Shown: positions 38,705 through 48,409 of the stretch, piece after piece
Numbering within the stretch: position 1 is the stretch's first letter
Layout: each line of letters opens with the position of its first letter
Source: Streptomyces fructofermentans
GTDB taxonomy: Bacteria > Actinomycetota > Actinomycetes > Streptomycetales > Streptomycetaceae
Assembly: GCF_014651055.1 (NCBI RefSeq)
Contig: NZ_BMWD01000009.1
Coordinates: 169,392-233,391 of the forward strand
Direction of reading: 5' to 3'
DNA length: 64,000 nt
The notes under the pieces: generated by a model
Databases searched by the model: none
Told to the model about the DNA's origin: nothing
What the model saw: the letters and a program-made list of their open reading frames with translations, nothing else
Translations under genes and position numbers: made by a program

Positions 38705-39253
38705 ATGACGACTTCCGCATCTGTTCCCACCGGGCCCGAAGGCGCCATGAGCAAGGACGGCACCGTCACCGACCGCCTCGTCGAGGCGAACGAACGCTAT
38801 GCCGCCGCCTTCACCGACCCCGGCATGGACGCCCGCCCGGTCCTGCACGTGGCGGTCGTAGCCTGCATGGACGCCCGCCTGGACCTGCACGACGCGCTGG
38901 GCCTGGAGCTCGGCGACTGTCACACCATCCGCAACGCGGGCGGCGTGGTCACCGACGACGTCATCCGCTCCCTCACCATCAGTCAGCGGGCGCTCGGCAC
39001 CCGGAGCGTCGTACTGATCCATCACACCGGCTGCGGCCTGGAGTCCCTCACCGAGGAGTTCAGGCACGACCTGGAGATGGAGGTCGGCCAGCGCCCGGCG
39101 TGGGCGGTGGAGGCCTTCCGCGACGTCGAACAGGACGTACGGCAGTCGATGCGGCGCGTGCGCACCTCTCCGTTCCTTCTGCACACGGACGACGTACGTG
39201 GTTTCGTGTTCGATGTGAAGACGGGGCTGCTGCGTGAGATAGACCCCACCTGA
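38705..39253 (+). CDS. Beta-class carbonic anhydrase
   Basis: A 182-aa zinc enzyme of the small beta-carbonic anhydrase clade that interconverts CO2 and bicarbonate. The zinc ligands are Cys in VACMDARLD, and His and Cys in LIHHTGCGLES. The Asp-Arg dyad is in CMDARLD and the conserved NAGG in TIRNAGGVVTDDV. The ATG at 38705 lies 7 bases after a TACCGT box, which fits a leaderless message; ATG 38747 is an alternative that would still keep the catalytic core. It is the divergent neighbour of the dcw operon. Confidence 0.92.
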   Translation: MTTSASVPTGPEGAMSKDGTVTDRLVEANERYAAAFTDPGMDARPVLHVAVVACMDARLDLHDALGLELGDCHTIRNAGGVVTDDVIRSLTISQRALGTRSVVLIHHTGCGLESLTEEFRHDLEMEVGQRPAWAVEAFRDVEQDVRQSMRRVRTSPFLLHTDDVRGFVFDVKTGLLREIDPT

Positions 39254-39455
39254 CATCGACTCGACCCGGTCAAACGCCGTACAACCTGACAATCCGCTGT
39301 CAGTTATCCACAGGCGAGTGACACGAACCGGTAACGGCAACAAGAATGCGGGTGTGGCGTCACGCGAGACGATTGCGCGTGGTGTCCGTATTTCGGGGTG
39401 GGCCGGGCCGCAGCGCAGAGCGTCGGCCCGGAAAGAACGGGCCGAGGAGGGCCGG

Positions 39456-40495
<1,040 letters not shown>

Positions 40496-40496
<1 letters not shown>

Positions 40497-41848
40497 TGAC
40501 CACCGGGGGGATGCCGGCGGCGCAGACCGAGGACGACAAGGGCGGACTGCGGACGGCACTCGCCGGCCTCACCACACGCGGGCGGTCCTTCCTGGCCGCC
40601 GGCATCGCGGCCGCGATCTGCGCCTACGTCCTCGGGCAGAGCGAGCTTCTCCGGGTCGGGCTGCTGCTCGCCGTGCTGCCGCTGGTGTGCACGGCGGTGC
40701 TGTACCGCACCCGCTACCGGGTCGCGGGCAGCCGCCGCCTCTCCCCGGGGCGGGTGCCCGCGGGGGCCGAGGCACGCGTCCATCTGCGCATGGACAACGT
40801 CTCGCGGCTGCCCACCGGCCTGCTCATGCTCCAGGACCGCGTGCCGTACGTACTGGGGCCGCGACCGCGCTTCGTCCTGGACCGGGTCGAGGCGGGCGGC
40901 CGGCGCGAGGTGTCCTACCGCGTGCGCTCCGACCTGCGCGGCCGCTATCCGCTGGGCCCCCTGCAACTGCGGCTCAGCGACCCCTTCGGCATGTGCGAGC
41001 TGACCCGCTCCTTCTCCACGTACGACACCCTGACGGTCGTCCCGCGCGTGGAGCCGCTGCCGCCGGTCCGGCTGACCGGCGAGGCCAAGGGGTACGGCGA
41101 GGGGCGGCAGCGCTCGCTCGCCCTGGCCGGCGAGGACGACGTGATCCCCCGCGGCTACCGGTACGGGGACGACCTGCGCCGCGTCCACTGGCGACTGACC
41201 GCCCGCTACGGCGAGTTGATGGTCCGCCGCGAGGAGCAGCCGCAGCGGTCCCGCTGCACGGTGCTGCTCGACACCCGGGGCACCGCCTACGCGGGAGCGG
41301 GCCCGGACTCGGCCTTCGAATGGGCCGTCTCCGGCACCGCGTCCACGCTGGTGCACATGCTCGAACGGGGCTTCTCGGTGCGCCTGCTGACCGACACCGG
41401 CACCTCGGTGCCCGGCGAGGGCACCGACGGCTTCGCCGGGGCCAGCCAGGAGTCGGCGGACGCGGCCGGACTGATGATGGACACCCTCGCGGTGGTCGAC
41501 CACTCCGACGGCACGGGCCTGTCCCGGTCCTACGACGTACTGCGCGGTGGCAACGAGGGACTGCTGGTGGCCTTCCTCGGCGACCTGGACGAGGAACAGG
41601 CCGCGGTCCTCGCGAGGATGCGACAGCGCAGCGGTGGAGCGGTCGCGTTCCTCCTGGACAGTGAGGCGTGGGTGCACGGAGTCCCCGACGAGCAGAGCGA
41701 GGAGCGGCTTCGGATGCTGCGCGAGGCGGGGTGGACGGCCCTGGCGGTTCCGCCGGGCGCCGGTCTGGGCGATCTCTGGCGGGAGGCGGACCGGCAGCGC
41801 AGCGGGGTCGCCTCGACGGGCGGTACCGCGAGGGGCGGTGGCTCATGA
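40496..41848 (+). CDS. DUF58 domain protein, von Willebrand-like
   Basis: A 450-aa protein with two N-terminal membrane segments (about 30-70) and the DUF58 signature GYRYGDDLRRVHWRLTAR near residue 220. That domain is thought to fold like a von Willebrand factor A domain and to be the partner of MoxR ATPases. Its molecular job is unknown; assembly of an envelope complex is the usual inference. ATG 40496 overlaps the moxR stop, and its own stop overlaps the next start (ATGA), so the three genes are coupled. Confidence 0.92.
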
Positions 41849-44235
41849 GCGGACGGGCACGACTGGCGCTGTGCGCCATGGCCGCGACGCTCATGGCGTC
41901 CTGCGCGCTGCTGCCGCTGGTCGATCCGGCGACCTGGATCATCCAGGCGGCGTTCGTGCTCGCGGTGCAGACCGGGGTGGGCGCGGCGACCCGCCGGGTG
42001 CCGCTGGCGCGACTGGTCACGATCGGGGCGCAGGCCCTGGTGACCCTGATGCTGCTGACCCTGCTGTTCGCCCACGAGTACGCGTTCGCCGGGCTGTTCC
42101 CGGGCCCCGACGCGTTCCGGCACTTCGGCGACCTGTTCCAGGCCGGCGGCGACGACGTCGGCAAGTACTCCATACCGGCGCCGCTGTCCGACGGCATCCG
42201 GCTGATGGTGGTCGGCGGGGTCGTCGTGATCGGTCTGGCCGTCGACGCGCTGGCGGTGACGTTCCGCAGCGCGGCCCCGGCCGGACTCCCGCTGCTGGCC
42301 CTCTACTCGGTCGCCGCGGGACTTTCCGACGGCGCCGGATGGGTCTGGTTCGTCCTGGCGGCGGCCGGGTACCTCATGCTGCTGCTGGCCGAGGGGCGCG
42401 ACCGGCTCTCGCAGTGGGGCCGGGTCTTCGGCGGCGGGCCCCAGACCGGCGCGGACCCGTCCGGGGGCGCGGTCGCGCCGTTCCGCACGGGCCGGCGCAT
42501 CGGCGCGGTGGCCCTCGGGATCGCCCTGGTGGTGCCGCTGGCGCTGCCCGCCCTGGACGGCGGCCTGCTGGGCGGTACCGGCACGGGCGTCGGCTCGGGC
42601 ACCGGGGGCGGCGGCACGATCTCGGCGGTGAACCCGCTGGTCTCGCTCCGCGACAGCCTGAACGTGAACGAGGACCGCGAGGTCATGTCCTACCGCACCA
42701 ACTCGGAGCAGACTCAGGACCTCTATCTGCGGATCGTGTCGCTCGACGAGTTCGACGGCACGGCGTGGAAGCCGGCCAAGCGCAAGGTCGAGGACGTCCC
42801 CGAGCCGTTCCCAACGGCACCGGGCCTCGGTGACGGCGTGCGGCGCACCGAGATCCAGACCAGGATCTCGGCGGCGGACTGGTACGGACAGGACTGGCTG
42901 CCCATGCCCTACCCGGCCAGCCAGGTGGGCATCGGCGGCAAGTGGCGGTACGAGCCCATCGGGCGCACCCTGGTCGGCGACCACGGCCAGACCACGCGCG
43001 GACTGGAGTACACGGTCCGGAGCCTGATCGTGCAGCCGACCGCCGACCAGCTCGCCGAGGCGCCTCCCGCTCCGGCGGCGCTGCGGCGCGAGTTCACCGA
43101 GGTGCCCGGCTCCCTGCCCCCGGTGGTGCGGAACACGGCCGAGGAGATCACCGCGGGCTCGTCGAACGACTACGAGCGGGCGGTGAAGCTCCAGGACTGG
43201 TTCGCGCTGGAGGGCGGCTTCACGTACGACACCGAGGTGCAGGTCGGCAGCGGATCGCAGGCGATAGCCCGCTTCCTGAAGGACAAGCAGGGCTTCTGCG
43301 TCCACTTCTCCTTCGCGATGGCCTCGATGGCGCGCACGCTGGGGATACCGGCCCGTGTGGCGGTGGGCTTCACCCCGGGCTCCCCGCAGTCGAACGGCAC
43401 GATGTCGGTCGGTCTGCGGGACGCGCACGCCTGGCCCGAGCTGTACTTCGAGGGCGTGGGCTGGACCCGGTTCGAGCCGACCCCGAACCGGGGCACGACC
43501 CCGGAGTACACCCGCGCGGACACCCCGGGCACCACGATCCCGAACCCGGACACCCCGTCGCGCGGCGCCTCGACCGAGCCCTCCGCCGCTCCTTCCAGCA
43601 GCGAGAGCTGCTCGGCGGCGGAGAAGAAGCTGGACCCGTCCTGCGGTGGAGAGTCCCCCCAGGCGGTCATCGGGACGACGAACGGCGGTCCGCCGTGGTT
43701 CCTGATCCTCGGGCTCACGCTGGCCGGAATGGCCGTGCTCGCGGTGCCCCTGCTGCCGATGCTGTGGCGGATGCGGGCCCGCTCGGTGCGCCTCGGTTCC
43801 CACGGGCGGACCGAGGCGGACGCCGCGGCCGCGACGCTTGCGGCCTGGCAGGAGGTGACCGACACCGCCTGGGACTTCGGCATCGCGCCGGAGGAGTCCC
43901 GGACTCCCCGCAAGGCGGCGGCACGGATCGTCCGCGTCGGGCATCTCGAAGCGGACGCGGCGGACGCGGTGCACCGGGTCGCCGACGCGGTGGAGCAGGT
44001 CCTCTACGCGCCGCAGCCCCGGACGACCCCGGGTCTGGCCGATGACGTACGCGTGATGAGCGCGGGCCTGCGCGGCTCGGTCGGCCGCGGTCCGAGGCTG
44101 CGCGCACTGCTGGCGCCTCGTTCGGCCGTTCGGGTGGCGTGGGCCGTGTCCGAGGGCTGGGCCGGATGGAAGTCCCGGGCCGCGGCCCGCTGGACGGCCG
44201 TCGTGCACCGGCCCTCGGGGCAGGGCAGCGGCTGA
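41845..44235 (+). CDS. TgpA-like membrane transglutaminase
   Basis: A 796-aa membrane protein with an extracytoplasmic transglutaminase-like domain. About six membrane segments lie in the first 250 residues (DUF3488 type). The catalytic domain follows: Cys in KDKQGFCVHFSFAMASMAR, His in RDAHAWPELYFEG, and the likely Asp shortly after. A Ser/Pro/Thr linker leads to one more membrane segment near residue 620 and a cytoplasmic C-terminal domain. The family acts on peptides or peptidoglycan-linked proteins; the substrate is unknown. The start ATG overlaps the DUF58 stop. Confidence 0.92.
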   Translation: MSGRARLALCAMAATLMASCALLPLVDPATWIIQAAFVLAVQTGVGAATRRVPLARLVTIGAQALVTLMLLTLLFAHEYAFAGLFPGPDAFRHFGDLFQAGGDDVGKYSIPAPLSDGIRLMVVGGVVVIGLAVDALAVTFRSAAPAGLPLLALYSVAAGLSDGAGWVWFVLAAAGYLMLLLAEGRDRLSQWGRVFGGGPQTGADPSGGAVAPFRTGRRIGAVALGIALVVPLALPALDGGLLGGTGTGVGSGTGGGGTISAVNPLVSLRDSLNVNEDREVMSYRTNSEQTQDLYLRIVSLDEFDGTAWKPAKRKVEDVPEPFPTAPGLGDGVRRTEIQTRISAADWYGQDWLPMPYPASQVGIGGKWRYEPIGRTLVGDHGQTTRGLEYTVRSLIVQPTADQLAEAPPAPAALRREFTEVPGSLPPVVRNTAEEITAGSSNDYERAVKLQDWFALEGGFTYDTEVQVGSGSQAIARFLKDKQGFCVHFSFAMASMARTLGIPARVAVGFTPGSPQSNGTMSVGLRDAHAWPELYFEGVGWTRFEPTPNRGTTPEYTRADTPGTTIPNPDTPSRGASTEPSAAPSSSESCSAAEKKLDPSCGGESPQAVIGTTNGGPPWFLILGLTLAGMAVLAVPLLPMLWRMRARSVRLGSHGRTEADAAAATLAAWQEVTDTAWDFGIAPEESRTPRKAAARIVRVGHLEADAADAVHRVADAVEQVLYAPQPRTTPGLADDVRVMSAGLRGSVGRGPRLRALLAPRSAVRVAWAVSEGWAGWKSRAAARWTAVVHRPSGQGSG

Positions 44236-44250
44236 CGGAAGGGCTCGTGC

Positions 44251-44287
44251 GAAGGGGCGTCCACCCGGTCCGGGTGGACGCCCCTTC
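44251..44287 (+). terminator. Hairpin terminator of the moxR operon
   Basis: A perfect 16-bp stem (44251-44266 with 44272-44287) with a 5-base loop begins 15 bases past the transglutaminase stop. Confidence 0.8.
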
Positions 44288-44494
44288 GCCCGTCCTGTGC
44301 CGTCGCCCGGCCTGCGGGTGCCCCGGCGGGGACCGAGTGACCCCGCCCGCGGGGAGGCCGGTTCGCCACGTGTACGCGTCCCGGGGGCACGGCGCTCGCA
44401 CATCGGCTCCGGCGGAGAAGGCCGGGCGAGGACTACGGCCCCCCGGGGGCGCGACGGGGGTACGGGTGCGGCCCGAGTCCCCCACACTCGGGCC

Positions 44495-44790
44495 GCCGAA
44501 GGGTCCGGGACCGTGACTGACCAGCCGCCCAGCCGAAGGGTCCCGAGCCGGGACCGGCGTGCTGGAGGCGGGACCGGGACTGGGCCGGCCGAAGGGGTCC
44601 GGAGACGGGACTGGCCCGCCGAGGGCTCCAGGGCCGCGACGCGCCTGCCGAAAGGTCCGGGGACGGGACCGGCGTGCTTGATTCGGGCCGGGGCCCTGAC
44701 CGGCCCGCGTGCTCCGGGCCGGAGCACGCGCGGAGTGCGGCCCACGTCCGGACATCGTGCGCCGAAGGGGCGAGCGGGTACGGAGACGGG
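44495..44790. repeat. Degenerate GC-rich repeats in a 709-bp gene-free gap
   Basis: The gap 44236-44944 has no convincing gene on either strand. It contains five or six degenerate copies of a unit beginning GCCGAAGGGTCC and continuing GGGACGGGACCGGCGTGCT. Copies start near 44495, 44532, 44588, 44618, 44647 and 44761. Spacing is irregular. Function is unknown; they resemble a decaying tandem array. Confidence 0.7.
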
Positions 44791-44883
44791 GTCGAGGGCT
44801 ATCCGGCGTGCGGGCATCCCCGCGCGCCGAGGGGCGGCAGGTCCGGGCGGGAGCCCGGGTCGCGCCGTGGAGCGGGTGCGCTG

Positions 44884-44915
44884 AAGGGGCGGCCACCTCT
44901 CGGTGGTCACCCCTT
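44884..44915 (-). terminator. Hairpin terminator of the DUF3040 gene
   Basis: A 14-bp stem with one mismatch and one G-U pair (44884-44897 with 44902-44915) and a 4-base loop lies about 30 bases past the DUF3040 stop on the minus strand. Confidence 0.6.
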
Positions 44916-44944
44916 ACGTGCGTCTGTCGGCCGTGGCCCGGAGG

Positions 44945-45349
44945 CTAGTGGCCACCCTGCTCATCACGGCGCTTCTGCCAGCGCTGTTCGATTCGGTCCA
45001 TCATGGAGCGCTTCTGCCGGCCCTGACGGCGGGCCTGCGGAGCGCCCGGCGCACCCACGGCGGGCTGTTCACCCGGCTTGGGAGCCTTGCGCCAACCGGT
45101 GACGGCGAGCACCGCGCAGCCCAGCATGACGAGAAAACCCACCACGCTGACCCAGATCTGCTGTGCGACCATTCCGGCCATGAGAAGTGCAATACCAACG
45201 AGGAAGCCGGCGACCGCCTGGTAGACCCGTCGCCGGGTGTACGTACGCAGCCCGCTTCCCTCAAGCGCTGTCGCGAACTTGGGATCTTCGGCGTACAGCG
45301 CTCGCTCCATCTGCTCGAGCATTCGCTGCTCGTGCTCCGAGAGCGGCAC
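44945..45349 (-). CDS. DUF3040 family small membrane protein
   Basis: A 134-aa actinobacterial protein. The N-terminus (MPLSEHEQRMLEQMERALYAEDPKFA) is the DUF3040 hallmark. Two membrane segments follow at about 45-62 and 68-86, with a basic Arg/Lys/Gln-rich C-terminus. The gene is kept beside the dcw cluster in streptomycetes, and a link with division or sporulation has been suggested for this position; the function remains unproven. The start is GTG at 45349, with GAGGAGG upstream. A 274-bp gap to the methyltransferase shows no other gene. Confidence 0.88.
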   Translation of the reverse strand: MPLSEHEQRMLEQMERALYAEDPKFATALEGSGLRTYTRRRVYQAVAGFLVGIALLMAGMVAQQIWVSVVGFLVMLGCAVLAVTGWRKAPKPGEQPAVGAPGAPQARRQGRQKRSMMDRIEQRWQKRRDEQGGH

Positions 45350-45623
45350 GGCGTCCTCCTCATCGTGCAGTCGCCTGGGCGACCGGGGGTCCCTTCAGGA
45401 TAGGCAGGGAATCGCCCCCGTGAAACCCGCCCCTCTGCGCCAATCCGCCAACCGGAACCCACCATGGCGCTCCGGTTCACTGAGGCGTAGATTCCCCAGC
45501 GACCGGCCCGTCATGCCGGGCGGTCTCCCCCGATCATACGGCTCCGAGCGCTCGATCGGGCGGCCTGTGGCGTACTCCATCTGCTGCCGAGCCCCTGATC
45601 AGCGGCTCACCGCGGGAGTCGGC

Positions 45624-46394
45624 TCAGGCCCCGCCGGGCTCCCGCGTCCCACCGAGCACATGCAGCTGCGTCGCCACGGAGTGGAAGGCCGGAAGCTCCG
45701 CGGCCGCGGCCTCCAGCTTGAGCAGGGCGTCCATGGCGCCCGGCTCGGTGTCCACCAGCACTCCGGGCACCAGGTCGGCGAAGACGCGGACACCGTGCAC
45801 GGCCGCGACGGCCAGGCCCGCGCCCTCGACCAGCCCGGTGAGCTGTTCGGCCGTGAAGCGGCGCGGTACGGGATCACCCTCGCCCCAGCGGCCGTCCGGG
45901 TCACCGAGCGCCTGGCGGGCCTCCGTGAAGTGGCCGGCGAGGGCGCGCGCGAGCACCGCGCCGCCGACGCCCGCCGCGAGCAGGCTGAGGACGCCCTCGG
46001 GGCGCAGCGCGCCGACCGCGTTGCGGATGCCCTCGGCGGGGTCGTCCACGTACTCCAGGACCCCGTGGCACAGGACCACGTCGTAGCCGCCCCGGTCGAC
46101 GACGTCGAAGAGGCCGTGGGCGTCGCCCTGGACGCCCCTGACCCGGTCGGGGACGCCTGCCTCGGCAGCCCGGCGCTCCAGCGCGAAGAGCGCGTTGGGG
46201 CTGGGGTCGACGACGGTGACACGGTGGCCGAGACGGGCGACGGGCACCGCGAAGTTGCCGCTGCCGCCTCCGGTGTCGAGCACGTCCAGCGACTCCCGGC
46301 CCGTGGCCTTGACCCGGCGGTCGAGGGCGTCCTTGACGACGTCCCAGACCACGGCGGTACGGAGGGAGGCGCGGGGGCGCATCGGGTCCGGCAC
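45624..46394 (-). CDS. Class I SAM-dependent methyltransferase
   Basis: A 256-aa AdoMet methyltransferase. Motif I is VLDTGGGSGNFAVPVA (near residue 37), the acidic ribose-binding end is VTVVDPSPNALFALE, and the post-I motif DVVLCHGVLEYVDDP is present. The substrate is unknown; SmtA/UbiE-like proteins are the nearest type. The GTG at 46394 is preferred because GAGGAG lies nine bases upstream; ATG 46382 is an alternative. It follows the HEPN-like gene by 201 bases that show no other element. Confidence 0.88.
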   Translation of the reverse strand: MPDPMRPRASLRTAVVWDVVKDALDRRVKATGRESLDVLDTGGGSGNFAVPVARLGHRVTVVDPSPNALFALERRAAEAGVPDRVRGVQGDAHGLFDVVDRGGYDVVLCHGVLEYVDDPAEGIRNAVGALRPEGVLSLLAAGVGGAVLARALAGHFTEARQALGDPDGRWGEGDPVPRRFTAEQLTGLVEGAGLAVAAVHGVRVFADLVPGVLVDTEPGAMDALLKLEAAAAELPAFHSVATQLHVLGGTREPGGA

Positions 46395-46595
46395 GGCAGT
46401 CGACTCCTCGGCACGGCACCGCCTGGTGACGGCGGGGCGATGGGGGCTTCTCCCCCGCCTGTTCGGCGCCGGGGAGATGCAGGCGTCCCCAACCCTATTG
46501 CCTCCCGCCCCGTGCCCGGCCCTCCGTCTCGCGCGCCGGAACGGCGGGTGGCCACGGGAAGGCGGGCGGGCCGGACCGGGGCGGCCCCGGACCGC

Positions 46596-47153
46596 TCATC
46601 CGGCGTCGGGGACGTCCGGGGCCTCCGGTGCGTCCCGGTGGTCGTCCTTCCGCGGCTGCGGCAGGACGGGTTGGAGCACGAGCATGCGCTCGACGAGGCG
46701 GAGGAACATCGCGACGTCCCGCAGGAGGTCGTCCGCGTCGCGCGGGTTCGCCGCGCCCTGGATGCCCGCCTCGGCGCGGGCACGTCGGCGTGCCCCGGAG
46801 GCGAACAGCACGCTCCACTCGGCGAGTTCGGGCGCTATCTCGGGGAGCACCTCCCAGGCGCTCCTGATCCTGGCCCGGCGCCTCGCGGTGGTCTCGGGGC
46901 GGCCGCGGGCGGCGAGCACGGCGGCGGCGGTGCGCAGGGCCGCCAGATGTGCCGTCGCGTACCGCTCGTTCGGCGTTTCCAGCAGGGCCGCCTCGTCGAG
47001 TCCGGCGCGGGCCTGGGCGAGCAGGTCGAGGGCCGCCGGCGGGGCGGTGGCCCGGCGGAGCACGGGGTGCACGTCGCTCGGCGGGCCGGTCAGTGAGGGG
47101 GCAGGGCCGGTGACGCGGTGCCGACGGGCGGCGGCTGCGGAAGAGCTGGCCAT
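46596..47153 (-). CDS. SAV_6107-type HEPN domain protein
   Basis: A 185-aa helical protein that I recognise as the streptomycete SAV_6107 type, a HEPN-like all-alpha domain. It shows LDLLAQARAGLDEAALLETPNERYATAHLAALRTAAAVLAARG in sections near residues 40-85. HEPN domains can be RNases, but the RxxxxH signature is not clearly present, so activity is doubtful. The ATG at 47153 has AGGAGG six bases upstream. It diverges from the ABC-type gene. Confidence 0.8.
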   Translation of the reverse strand: MASSSAAAARRHRVTGPAPSLTGPPSDVHPVLRRATAPPAALDLLAQARAGLDEAALLETPNERYATAHLAALRTAAAVLAARGRPETTARRRARIRSAWEVLPEIAPELAEWSVLFASGARRRARAEAGIQGAANPRDADDLLRDVAMFLRLVERMLVLQPVLPQPRKDDHRDAPEAPDVPDAG

Positions 47154-47286
47154 GACGAACCTCCTGTCGTCAGTGTGACGGCGCCTCCCGACGGGAGGTG
47201 CCGTATGTGCCCATCGTGCGGTATGCCACTGACAATCCGTTCTGACCTGGGCTTTTGCTTCGATCGCAGGTTCGGGATACTTTTGC

Positions 47287-47300
47287 ACTGACCAGTCAGT
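47287..47300 (+). promoter_or_regulatory. Inverted repeat, likely TetR operator
   Basis: ACTGAC-CA-GTCAGT is a perfect 6-2-6 inverted repeat in the divergent gap, 33 bases before the first gene of the ATPase-YhgE-TetR unit. The shape fits TetR-family operators, and the TetR gene is the third gene of the same unit. Confidence 0.65.
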
Positions 47301-47332
47301 TCAAAAACCGGGTCGGGGCAAGGACGCGGGGT

Positions 47333-48409
47333 GTGGGGGAAGTTGTGGAAGAACCGCACGGACTCGGCTTCCATGCCGAGGACTTCGGGCTCAGGGGGCC
47401 GCGGGGGTGGGTGTTCCGGGGCGTCGGGGCGGACGTGGAGCCCGGCTCGCTCGTCGCGGTCGAGGGACCGTCGGGCTCGGGCCGCACCTGCCTCCTGCTG
47501 GCGCTCACGGGCCGGATGAGGCCCACCGAGGGGCGCGTACGGGTCGGCCGGTCCGAGCTGCCCCGGCACATGGCGGCCGTGCGCCGGGTCACCGCGCTGG
47601 CCCACGTGCCCGGGGTCACGGACCTGGAGCCCGCCCTGTCCGTCGCCGAGCACCTGCGCGAACGGGCGCTTCTCCAGCGCAGGTTCGGCGACTCCGTGCG
47701 GGGGCTGCTGAGGCCGCGCGCCCGGCGGTCGGCCGAGGCGCGGCGGCAGGTCGACGACGCGCTGGCCGCGGCCGGGCTCGACGTGGACGCGCTGCCCAAG
47801 GGCGCCCGGACCGCCGTACGCGACCTGGAGCGTGTCGAGGCGCTGCGGCTCTCCGTGGCGCTCGCGCTGATCGGCCGGCCGCGGCTGCTCGGCGTGGACG
47901 ACACCGACCTGAAGCTCTCGGAGGGCGAGCGGGCCGAGGTCTGGGAGCTGTTGCGCTCGCTGGCCGCGGCCGGGACCACGGTCGTCGCCGTGTGCAGCAC
48001 CGCGCCCGCGGACGCGGTCGTGGTGTCCACGGGGCCCGCGGCACCCGCCCCCGAGCCCGCGCCGGACCCCGCGTCCGCGCCCGCCCCCGCCCCCGCCCCC
48101 GAAGCCGAGGCCGAGGCCGATGAGGCAGACGGAACCGACGGAGCCGACAGGGCCGACGGGAACGCCGACGACGCCGCGGACCCGGCGATCACGGCACGCC
48201 GTGAGGGCGAACCCGACGCCAGGGACCGGACCCACCGGACCCACCAGGCCGACCAGGCCCGCGAGTCCGACGAGGCCCGCGAGCTCGGCGAATCCAGCGA
48301 GTCCCGCGAATCCGACGAATCCCCGGCACCCCCGGCACCCCAAGACTCCCAAGACCCCCGAGAAGACAAGGAGGCGGCCGATGCGCTCGCCGAGGCTGGC
48401 CGCTCTTGA
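47333..48409 (+). CDS. ABC-type ATPase-like protein with degenerate motifs
   Basis: A 358-aa protein whose first ~220 residues follow the ABC ATPase fold. The Walker A is EGPSGSGRTCLLLAL, with Arg in place of the essential Lys. The signature LSGGQ is not recognisable (RDLERVEALRLSVALALIG stands there). The Walker B reads LLGVDDTD, with Asp instead of the catalytic Glu. Hydrolysis is therefore doubtful. The last ~120 residues are an acidic, Pro/Ala/Glu/Ser-rich disordered tail. The GTG at 47333 is chosen because AAGGA lies eight bases ahead. It overlaps the YhgE/Pip gene by 29 bases, which implies a shared complex. Confidence 0.82.
   Translation: MGEVVEEPHGLGFHAEDFGLRGPRGWVFRGVGADVEPGSLVAVEGPSGSGRTCLLLALTGRMRPTEGRVRVGRSELPRHMAAVRRVTALAHVPGVTDLEPALSVAEHLRERALLQRRFGDSVRGLLRPRARRSAEARRQVDDALAAAGLDVDALPKGARTAVRDLERVEALRLSVALALIGRPRLLGVDDTDLKLSEGERAEVWELLRSLAAAGTTVVAVCSTAPADAVVVSTGPAAPAPEPAPDPASAPAPAPAPEAEAEADEADGTDGADRADGNADDAADPAITARREGEPDARDRTHRTHQADQARESDEARELGESSESRESDESPAPPAPQDSQDPREDKEAADALAEAGRS

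Noticed and set aside
39304..39312. TTATCCACA, a perfect DnaA-box sequence between the carbonic anhydrase and moxR genes
   Set aside because: A single box with no cluster around it and no origin-linked genes; a chance match is most likely.
41530..44910. A 1126-codon minus-strand frame
   Set aside because: Antisense to the DUF58 and transglutaminase genes and then into the repeat-bearing gap; no domains.
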